A stretch of DNA of 8,036 nucleotides from JAYUDN01 sp043769645 (GTDB lineage Bacteria; Patescibacteriota; Gracilibacteria; BD1-5; UBA2023). This document shows positions 1-6,947 of the stretch, piece after piece. The stretch's first letter is position 1; each line of letters begins with the position of its first letter. Below the pieces are notes generated by a model. It made no database searches. It was not told the origin of the DNA and worked only from the letters and a program-made list of their open reading frames with translations. The position numbers were made by a program, and so were the translations under genes. The stretch is taken from NCBI GenBank assembly GCA_043769645.1, contig JAYVJC010000038.1, forward strand, positions 1 to 8,036. The letters run 5' to 3'.

Positions 1-1
1 A

Positions 2-826
2 GAAAGCCTTACTCGAGAGCTCACTCCAGATGAAAAAACACTCATCAACAATTCGACTGAAGCGAGACTTCTCTACAATACGAATATTATCGATCTCAAA
101 GATCGAATAAAAGCAGCAGAGCTTTCACTTCGACAGGCGAGCAATGCACGAGAAGTCGCCCTCAAAAATAAGGGAATTACCTTGGAGCAGATGAGAGCCA
201 ATCGTACCACGAGTGAACTTTCTCTCGAACAGGCCAAGCGAGAGTATTCAAAACTTACGATTTCAGCCCCATTTGATGGGACAATTACCCGAGTGATCAC
301 CTCAGTCGGACAACGAACCAATATCGGAACTGCGATGATCGAGATCGTTTCGAATACTCCAGAAGTCAATCTCGACCTCGAATCTTCGATTTCGAATAAC
401 CTAAATGTCTGAGATAGTCTGGTTGTGAATGTCGGAGATACTACTTTTACTGGAACAATAACGGCCCTCTCTCGGGCGGCTAATGCGAACCTCCTCTACA
501 CCACTCGTATCAGCGTCCCTGGAGCGAGTAACTTCCTCGGAAGTGCCGCAACAATCACCTTCACTCTTTCGAGAGAAAGTAAGGAAAATACGGAATGAGA
601 AATAATCACCCTTCCTCTCACGAGTATAAAAATCATCAGCGAACAAGAAGGTGAGCTTACTATTCTCGGAAGCGGAAATACTCTCGAATATAGAAGTGTC
701 CGCCTCGGAAAACTCCGTGGGGATTCTATAGAAATACTTGATGCTCTTGAAACTAGTGCAAAAATCATCCTGACAGATACATCGAATTATGATCCCTCGA
801 AACATACCCTTCAGATAAAAAAATAA
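2..826 (+). CDS. RND efflux periplasmic adaptor (membrane fusion protein, HlyD/AcrA-like), 5'-truncated, TGA read as Gly
   Basis: C-terminal 274 residues of an adaptor that would link an inner-membrane RND pump to the envelope outside it. The frame runs off the left edge. Residues 1-80 are helical and rich in Glu, Arg, Leu and Gln, as in the coiled-coil hairpin. Around residues 80-115 comes the second lipoyl half-motif, with 'LTISAPFDGTITRV' followed by 'GQRTNIG'. A beta-barrel-like region and a membrane-proximal tail follow. Two in-frame TGAs (410-412, residue 137; 596-598, residue 199) are read as Gly: the first lies in 'LNV-G-DSL', where these proteins have a G-D/G-Q turn. The stop is TAA at 824-826, and the RND gene starts one base later, which fits translational coupling. 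The missing N terminus should hold the signal or lipid anchor. No outer-membrane factor is visible. The family is clear; the substrate is unknown. Confidence 0.9.
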
Positions 827-827
827 T

Positions 828-3800
828 ATGAATGCACTTACTAAAAGAATCGAAGAACTCCAAGAAAAATTCACCTCCTGATTTTATGGATTTTGGATTC
901 GCCAGTTTCGTATTTCCTACCTCATCGTGATCACGATAGTGATTATGGGTGGACTTTCCGCCTTTAATATCCAGAAGGAATCAAGTCCTTCCGTAAAGCT
1001 CGGTATTATTTCGATTTCGACCACTTATCCTGGAACCAATCCTATCGACATAGACTCGCTCATTAGTGATAAGATCTATAAAGAGGTCAAAGATATCAAG
1101 GGGATTGATAAGATTACCACGAGTTCTTCGCTCGGGTTCTCGAGCCTGACTCTGACCCTGAAGACGAGTGCGAACTCGAAAGATGTCCTCTCAGACGTAC
1201 GAAGCAGTGTCAGTCGGGCGGTACTTCCGAGCGAAGCGAAGACTCCAGTCATTACAGAGATAGAGAGTGATACCAACCGTACCTTTTCGATATTTCTCTA
1301 CTCGACGGATCCGAAAGCTTCAAAAGCACACCTCTTCGATAAGGCCATAGAACTCAAAGAAAAAATCGAGCAAGCACCAGGAGTAAACAAAGTAAGCCTT
1401 TCCGCTGGAGGAGCTGGGAAACCAGTCGAAAGTGGAGGAGGAAATGATTCCACCTATGAAGTACAGTTCATCGTTCCCGAGGAAAAACTCACCAACCTTG
1501 GCCTCTCTCTCAGTAGTATTTCGAGTATTATCCAAGGCCTCAATCGAGATCAACCGATAGGAAACTTTGCTATAGGAGATAAAAAGTATGACTTTCGAAT
1601 CGAAGGAAAGAATCGAAAGAGTTTCGATTTTCTCTCGATACCGATTGCCCTTCCGAAAGGTGGTACGACGACGCTCTGAGAGCTCGCTACAGTAGAGCGT
1701 AAGTACAAAAACAATGCCAAAAATTATATCGTATTCGGTCCTTCCATGGAGAAGGGGAAAGTCCATTCTGGATCTATGTCGGCTTTTAGATATGTCGGCC
1801 TTACCGTCAATAAAAATGATTCTGCCAGTATTTTCTATGCAAGTGATAACGCCAAAAAAGTCGTAGAAGAAGCCTTTCACTGACCGGCCTATGCTGATTT
1901 CGGGTATGCTTACGGGATCGATCTTGCAGATAATATCCGAGATGACTACGACGAACTCTTCAAGGAAGCCCTGACCACTCTCGCACTCGTATTTGTGGCG
2001 ATGTACCTCTTCGTATGATTTCGAGACTCTCTTTTCGCGAGCGTCACCCTTCCCCTCGCGTTTCTTTCGACCTTTCTTCTCCTCTTCTATGGTGGATATA
2101 CGATGAATTTTTTGACGAACTTTTCTCTTATCCTATCCTTTGGTATTGCGGTCGATACAATCATCGTGATCGTCCAGGGAGCGAGTGCAAAAATCCGAGT
2201 CGGATACGATCCACGATCAGCAATCATGCTTGCCCTGAGAGAATATGGTGTTCCTATAATCTCGGGAGTGATGACCACTATCGTCGTATTCATCCCGATG
2301 ATGACCCTTCCGGGAATCCTGGGGAAATTCCTCTCTTTTATCCCGATCACCATCTTCTGAGTCCTCGCCACCGGTCTCGTCCTCGCCCTTACCGTCAATA
2401 GTGCCCTCTACCTTCTCTTCGTAAAAAAGGGAAAAACTTACGTCGATGATCCACACGCTATAGAGTATGCGACTGACGAAGAAAAAGAACTCCTCACACT
2501 CGAACGTGAAGGAAAGATAAAAATCGAGGAGGCGATCGCGCCGCTACGTATTCGTATCATCCATAGAGTTACGAGCTGGTACAAGGGGGTTCTCAGAAAC
2601 TTTCTCGAACATACGATTCTGAGGCGTCTTTCGATATTCATCCCCGTGATACTCCTTATATTGAGCTTTCTCTTCCTCGCTCCTGCCGTCGGATTCGAGA
2701 TTTTCCCTGGAGATGACAACAACCTTACCTCGTTTACCATCGAGGGAAGTGTGGGACAAAAGACGGAAGTCACTACACGAGACCTCTCTGGAATAACCAA
2801 TATCTTTCATGGATATTCAGAGATTGAGTATACTACCATTGCAATCGGAGGAAATAAAGCAAGTATCTCCGTACAGCTGACGAAAAAGAAAATCCGAAAG
2901 ATCAATCACGAGCTCTCTGTATTTGATCTCGAAAAAATACTCTTTGAAAAGCTGAGGATTTTCGAATCGAAAGGATACAAGGTAGTAAGTGAGGTTCTCA
3001 AAAATGGACCCCCTGGAAGTAAGGCTGTAGGACTCAATCTGATCGCGGACAATGCTGATAAACTTTCTCTACTCATCAATTTATCGAAGGATTTCGAAAG
3101 CTATCTCAAGGTAATACCCGGAACCAAAAATGTCGGACGCTCCTCGAATGATACGCCAGGACAGTTTATCTTCGGACTCAAGAAGGAGCTTATGACTACA
3201 GCTGGGATATCGGCTGCTACTATATACGCCCAAATTGCTCAGAATATGAACGGTATCCTTATAGGAACCGTGGAAGACAGGTGAGAAGATATGGATATAC
3301 AGATTAAATCCTCGAAGTTCTCTGATGAGGTTCGACTTGAAGATATCCTTGCTATACCCATCATAATAGGCAATACCTCGTACAAGGTGGGAGAATTCGT
3401 CGATACCAATCTCACCAATGCAACCGCACAGGTTTCAAGAACCGATGGAAAGGTACAGATTACCGTCGATGCCGATCTCGAGCTCGGCACGGATAGTGTC
3501 AGTACGCAGGCCAAGTTTCAAAAATTTGCAGATACCTATACCTATCCAAACGGAATCTCCTATGAAAAATGATGAGAAACCGAATCAAATAAGGAACTCA
3601 TCACTGCGGTTCTGTCAGCCTTCTTTATCGCCCTTATTGTTATCTTTGCGATCTTGACCCTTCAGTTTCATAGCTTCTCTCAACCCCTCGTTATCCTCTA
3701 CTCAGTGATCATGTCCCTTCCATTTGTGATGGTGTGACTCCTCCTTACTAAGAATCAATTCTCCCTTCCATTTGGAATCGGATTCATCGCCTTCACGGGA

Positions 3801-4166
3801 ATCGCCGTCAATCATGGAATCATCTTGATATCCGCAATTAATGAAAACCTCAAAAAAGGTGTCGAAGGAATCACGGCACTGGTCGAAGCCGGATCATCTC
3901 GACTGGAACCGATGCTTCTCACCACTATAACGACGGCACTCGGAATCCTCCCGATTGCCCTTCGTGATCGATTCTGGAGTGGGATGGGATTCACGATTAT
4001 CTTCTGAGTCATTTCTGCTTCTGCGCTTACCCTCTTTGTTGTCAAAGGAATCTACTATGAAGTCTACCTAAAACCAAAAACTGGTGATGGATTCTTCAAG
4101 CGAGGAGTGAAACGAATCTTTCGAACTGGAAGATCAAGTACCAGAAAAGTAATCAATAAGGAATAA
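828..4166 (+). CDS. RND-family efflux transporter permease (AcrB/HAE-like), ten in-frame TGA = Gly codons
   Basis: 1112-residue inner-membrane pump, a normal length for the family, driven in relatives by proton flux. The order is typical: TM1 (about 29-47), a large porter loop, TM2-TM6 (about 380-526), TM7 (about 601-623), a second porter loop, TM8-TM12 (about 924-1072). TM4 has 'SFGIAVDTIIVIV', matching the AcrB segment with Asp407/Asp408: Asp443 is kept but Thr444 replaces the second Asp. TM10 has 'GIAVNHGIILI', with Asn995 where AcrB has Lys940. Arg1025 and Thr1032 match AcrB Arg971 and Thr978. In-frame TGAs fall at residues 18, 284, 352, 397, 511, 819, 915, 916, 970 and 1060. Those at 915-916 form 'GGE', a usual turn before TM8. 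Start ATG 828 is one base after the adaptor stop, with no Shine-Dalgarno. The stop is TAA. The family is certain; whether it exports drugs, lipids or something else cannot be told. Confidence 0.95.
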
Positions 4167-4228
4167 TTTTCTGTTTCTCTCAATTCAAGGAAAATCAAAG
4201 TACGGACATCAATTCAAATTATTTAACA

Positions 4229-4261
4229 AAACACTTGAAGAAGTGCCCTAGTGTTTATACT
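4229..4261 (+). promoter_or_regulatory. Possible promoter with overlapping inverted repeat (operator-like) upstream of the Nudix gene
   Basis: TTGAAG (4235-4240) and TATACT (4256-4261) resemble -35 and -10 boxes, but the spacer is only 15 bases. A perfect 7-base inverted repeat, AAACACT (4229-4235) and AGTGTTT (4250-4256), flanks the spacer. Its arm centres are 21 bases apart, about two helical turns, as in many repressor operators. A competing small hairpin, CACTT-GAAG-AAGTG (4232-4245), shares the left arm. Transcription would begin near 4268, about 28 bases before ATG 4296. Sequence pattern only; no regulator gene is in the window. Confidence 0.3.
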
Positions 4262-4295
4262 CCCATCTCCTCTTTCAACTTCCCCTCTCCTTTCT

Positions 4296-4733
4296 ATGTG
4301 TCAACCCCTCTTCCATGCCGCCATATTTGCTATCATCCGAGATAGTGAAGGACGCATCCTCTTCCAGAAACGACAAAATACGGGATTTATGGATGGATTC
4401 TTTCAGCTTCCAAGTGGTCATATGGAACTATGAGAAACAATGAAGGAATCCTTCACCCGTGAACTTCAAGAAGAGCTTAGTATTGAAGTGGAGGAGAACG
4501 ATATCAATATCATTCACATTTCTCAACGCATTGCTCCCGATAAGACTTATTTCAATATATACGCCTTTATCCGAACCTATACCTGAGAAATACGAAATGC
4601 TGAACCTGAAAAGTACAGTGATCTCCAGTACCTTTACCCAAGTGAAAATACAGGAATGGTCGGCTTTAATCGAGAAGTCCTTGACTTCATAGAGGCAAAC
4701 ATGTACTTCAGCCAGCAATTCGATAAGTGATAG
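4296..4733 (+). CDS. Nudix hydrolase (MutT-like), TGA read as Gly inside the Nudix box
   Basis: 145-residue small cytoplasmic hydrolase that would cleave a nucleoside diphosphate linked to another group; the exact substrate is unknown. Strand and loop residues 6-40 include 'FHAAIFAIIRDSEGRILFQKR' and 'NTGFMDGFFQLPSG', typical of NTP-hydrolysing Nudix proteins. The Nudix box G-x5-E-x7-RE-U-x-EE-x-G-U starts at Gly41 and is complete for the metal-binding residues (Glu47, Arg55, Glu56, Glu59, Glu60), with Ser62 in place of the usual Gly. The residue before Glu47, nearly always Gly, is TGA (4431-4433). A second TGA is at 4584-4586. A third (4728-4730) directly precedes the TAG stop, adding a C-terminal Gly. 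ATG 4296 is preferred because four residues then precede the first strand; a GTG at 4251 would add 15 residues rich in Pro, Ser and Leu. No Shine-Dalgarno is seen. Confidence 0.93.
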
Positions 4734-4768
4734 GGATTTATCTGAATCACTATCCCATAATTTTTTTT
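4733..4768 (+). terminator. Weak candidate intrinsic terminator after the Nudix gene
   Basis: GGGAT (4733-4737) pairs with ATCCC (4752-4756) across a 14-base loop and is followed within four bases by eight T (4761-4768). The stem is short, so this is a weak call. A second pair, AGTGAT (4726-4731) with ATCACT (4746-4751), crosses the first, so the two could form a pseudoknot or alternate. The position between the Nudix stop and the MFS gene suits a terminator. Confidence 0.4.
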
Positions 4769-4839
4769 CTCTTCATGTTCCATCTATAAAAGCAACAAAC
4801 ACTATCCTAATACACTTATTACTCTATTACACTCAAACT

Positions 4840-5991
4840 ATGTTTCTTATCCTCCTTACCGCATTTCTCGATATCCTCGGTATCGGTATACTCATACCGG
4901 TACTCCCGGATATTATCACCAATTTTTGAGTCGGTGAACAGTGGACCCCATATTCCCAGTGAATTTTTGCCATCGGTATGTTCCTCGGAGGACTCGTTTT
5001 CGGGAGGCTTTCTGACAGTTACGGGCGAAAAAACCTCCTTATCCTTACCTCCGGGCTCAACCTAGTCGGCTATATCATCCTCTTTCTCAGCCTTTCGAAA
5101 GGCCTCCTTCCAGTAGAAACCAATATTCTTTTCTTGATTTTTATTGCAGCACGGTTTATCTCTGGACTCTGAGGTGCTGGATTCGGAATCGTTCAGGCAT
5201 ATATTTCTGATATTTCAAAACCCGCAGAAAAGACAAAAAATATGGGATTGATTGGAGCGGCTTTTGGGATGGCATTCCTCATCGGTCCTGCGATTGGTTG
5301 ACTTCTTTCATCGAAATGGGGAATTGAGTATGCGATTATCGGTTGTAGTATAGCGATTGCTATCAATTTTTTGATGATTATCTTCCGACTTCCAGAACCT
5401 CAGAAACATGTCGAAGAAATGCATACGGAACATGCACCGTTTCACTTCTCGAAGGAAGTCATCATTCTCCTCGTTCTTTCCTGGTGAGGAACCCTGGCTT
5501 TTTCGTCTATCCAGTCAGGATCGAGTCAGTTCTACAAAGATATCTTCGATTTCAATGCAGACCAGATAGGATATACTCTTTCCCTTGTCGGACTCATCGC
5601 GGTGGTTTATCAGTGAGGACTCGTAAAATATGTACGTCGATACTTTGTGGAGAAACAGATGATTCAAATTGCTCTTGCCCTTATGGTCATAAGCCTCTTC
5701 CTATTCGCTATCAATCGAAATATCTTTTGGTTGTTTTTTATTATCCCACTCTTTCCACTCGCTATGGGATCATTTCAACCTTCGATCAGTTCACTCATCG
5801 CGAACAAGTCGGGGAAAGAAGTCGGGAAGGTTATGGGATATAATACTTCTGTCGTAAGTATAGCAAATATGATAGGACCGTTTCTGGTAGGTATATTTTA
5901 TGCCGTCGATAAATCACTTCCATTCTTTGTTTCGTCAGGAATCGCAGCTCTCCTATTCGGCATAGCAATGTTCGGACTAAATAAGAAATAA
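4840..5991 (+). CDS. MFS transporter, TetA/DHA1-like drug:proton antiporter family, six TGA = Gly codons
   Basis: 383-residue, 12-helix-type inner-membrane transporter, close to the 390-400 residues usual for TetA-like exporters. The N terminus enters TM1 at once ('FLDILGIGILIPVLPDI'). Motif A between TM2 and TM3 is 'GRLSDSYGRKN' (residues 55-65, with Asp59, Gly62, Arg63, Lys64). The TM4 segment 'ARFISGLGGAGFG' and the TM5 antiporter motif C 'GPAIGG' match DHA1 exporters. Six in-frame TGAs are at residues 30, 41, 111, 154, 216 and 259; residue 154 is the last Gly of 'GPAIGG', and residue 111 is a conserved TM4 Gly. By hand count, 6 of about 42 glycines use TGA. A central His/Glu-rich loop near residue 195 separates the halves. 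ATG 4840 has no Shine-Dalgarno. TACACT (4828-4833) ends seven bases before the start, but no clear -35 accompanies it. The stop is TAA. The substrate is not predictable. Confidence 0.93.
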
Positions 5992-6077
5992 ATATCTGCT
6001 AGCGGGAATAATGCACCAACTTTTTAGGTCGTATTCACCTCGGCAAGAGAGTTATATGAAAATCAATTATCTTCTTT

Positions 6078-6083
6078 TATAAT
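6078..6083 (+). promoter_or_regulatory. Consensus -10 box (TATAAT) in the gene-poor stretch
   Basis: A perfect TATAAT, but the -35 position at 17-base spacing (6055-6060, TATGAA) is poor. If used, transcription would start near 6090 and run through the complementary segments at 6174-6243 towards folA. AT-rich sequence can produce this hexamer by chance. Confidence 0.25.
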
Positions 6084-6367
6084 TGAAGCTACTTTCATCG
6101 ATTTTTTCAGATTTTGAAGCTATCTCATAGTCATGCTACAGAGAGTCAAAGAATTGCTCATATTGATAGACCTCATCCAGCCTGATCTAAAAAAGAGATT
6201 TCTGAAAATTTCTCTGGGTACAGGATTTTGAGAATGCTGGATGCAACAGCTCAAACTACCGCCCCAACCGCAGGATATCTCAGAAAGGGGGATTGTGTGA
6301 AAGAAGTATTCTCCTGTGATCATTTCATAGAGTCGTTTGAGAAATAAAAATGATGATACAAAAGATT

Positions 6368-6396
6368 TTGAAAAAGTAAATTTTTCATCATACTAT
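6368..6396 (+). promoter_or_regulatory. Probable folA promoter placed for a leaderless transcript
   Basis: TTGAAA (6368-6373), a 17-base spacer, then TACTAT (6391-6396): good sigma-70-type matches at ideal spacing. The -10 box ends five bases before the A of ATG 6401, so transcription should begin at or within a base or two of the start codon, leaving no room for a ribosome binding site. Confidence 0.5.
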
Positions 6397-6400
6397 CCTT

Positions 6401-6940
6401 ATGAAATTTATCGCCATCGTCGCCATATCGACCAATCGTGCCATCGGGAAAAATGGGAAAATCCCCTGGTATATTCCGGATGATTTCGAACACTTCAAGA
6501 AGACAACTCTGGGTTCTCCGATTATTATGGGAAGGAAAACGTATGAATCTATCGGTCGACCGCTTCCGGGAAGAGAAAATATAGTGCTCACGCGAGGTCA
6601 ATTTTCTGCACCTGGTATTACCGTTTTCTACTCAATATCGGAACTCTTAGAATATTCCAATAACAAAACCCAACCAGCTCACCAGCCTCCCAGCCTCCCA
6701 TCATCTTCCCAGCCTCCCAGCCAACCAACTACTACTGCCTTTATCTGCTGAGGCTCTCAGATATATTCGCTCTTCTTCGATGCCGGACTCGTTGATGAGG
6801 TTATACTATCCCGAATAGATATGGAAATCGAGTGAGCTGATGCTTATTTTCCAGTATTTGAAACAGGTTTTGAATTACAGCCCGAAAAAACTGATAGAAG
6901 AAATGGATTCACTATCGAATACTGGAAGAAAAAAGTATAG
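6401..6940 (+). CDS. folA: Dihydrofolate reductase with Pro/Ser/Gln-rich insert, two TGA = Gly codons
   Basis: 179-residue cytoplasmic enzyme that reduces dihydrofolate to tetrahydrofolate with NADPH. Recognisable in order: 'AIGKNGKIPW' (Met20-loop region), catalytic acid Asp28 (E. coli Asp27) in 'IPDDFEHFK', 'IMGRKTYESIGRPLPGREN' (residues 42-60, NADPH site), the 'GGSQIY' cofactor loop, and 'EGADAYFP' where E. coli has 'EGDTHFP'. Both glycines of interest are TGA: residue 117, first of the Gly-Gly pair (6749-6751), and residue 145 (6833-6835). Under the standard code the protein would stop before the Gly-Gly pair. About 20 extra residues of Pro, Ser, Gln and Thr (about 90-110) lie between helix E and strand E, a surface loop in E. 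coli DHFR. The stop is TAG, 7 bases from the converging pilT. No thymidylate synthase gene is in the window. Confidence 0.96.
6682..6722 (+). repeat. Short 8-base repeat (CCAGCCTC) inside folA
   Basis: Two tandem CCAGCCTC units (6682-6697), a divergent 11-base spacer, a third unit (6709-6716) and a partial fourth (6717-6722). They encode the Pro/Ser/Gln insert of DHFR in two different phases, because eight is not a multiple of three. The stretch is strongly C-rich on the coding strand, unlike its surroundings. Confidence 0.8.
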
Positions 6941-6947
6941 GATACGA

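Larger units (their letters stand above)
5992..6400. other. Stretch without an assigned gene; possible small ORF or structured RNA
   Basis: 409 bases between the MFS stop and folA. Nothing here matches tRNA, rRNA, tmRNA, RNase P or SRP RNA signatures that I know. Under code 25 the plus frame 6012-6347 is open for 111 codons but has no ATG. ATG 6133 in another frame gives a 65-residue ORF to TAG 6328-6330. On the minus strand, ATG 6323 gives 67 residues to TAG at 6120. None resembles a known family, and they exclude one another, so I do not call a gene. CATCCAGC (6174-6181) and GCTGGATG (6236-6243) are perfect complements and enclose a smaller hairpin (AGAGA 6194-6198 with TCTCT 6211-6215), which would suit a folded RNA. 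No clear terminator follows. Confidence 0.5.

Noticed and set aside
401..874. Long minus-strand open frame over the adaptor gene (157 residues)
   Set aside because: Antisense shadow of a strongly supported plus-strand gene; the peptide is Ser/Phe/Arg-rich with no family resemblance.
1320..1880. Long minus-strand open frame over the RND gene (186 residues)
   Set aside because: Antisense to a well-conserved transporter reading frame; no recognisable domain, and explained by codon bias of the sense strand.
2015..2401. Plus-strand 128-residue frame within the RND gene
   Set aside because: Lies in a different frame from the transmembrane segment that matches AcrB TM2-TM6; Arg/Ser/Pro/His-rich composition is typical of a shifted frame.
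828..4166. RND gene as a frameshifted or nonsense-riddled pseudogene
   Set aside because: All interruptions are TGA in one constant frame, none is TAA or TAG, and the protein on both sides stays in register with the family.
4251..4295. GTG 4251 as the Nudix start
   Set aside because: The extra 15 residues are Pro/Ser/Leu-rich and unlike family N termini, and the GTG lies within the promoter/inverted-repeat candidate; ATG 4296 gives a normal N terminus.
5484..5843. Plus-strand 119-residue frame within the MFS gene
   Set aside because: Out of frame with the MFS protein, which is continuous once TGA is read as Gly.
6120..6323. Minus-strand 67-residue ORF in the intergenic stretch as a gene
   Set aside because: Cys/Ser-rich, no similarity recognised, no promoter or ribosome site, and it competes with two equally weak plus-strand frames.
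6682..6722. Repeats as a CRISPR array
   Set aside because: Units are 8 bases, tandem and inside the folA coding frame; there are no spacers of uniform length.
4296..6940. UGA as tryptophan (code 4) or selenocysteine
   Set aside because: TGG is used normally for Trp, and the TGA positions match conserved glycines in Nudix, MFS and DHFR. Selenocysteine would not occur 24 times at Gly positions without insertion elements.
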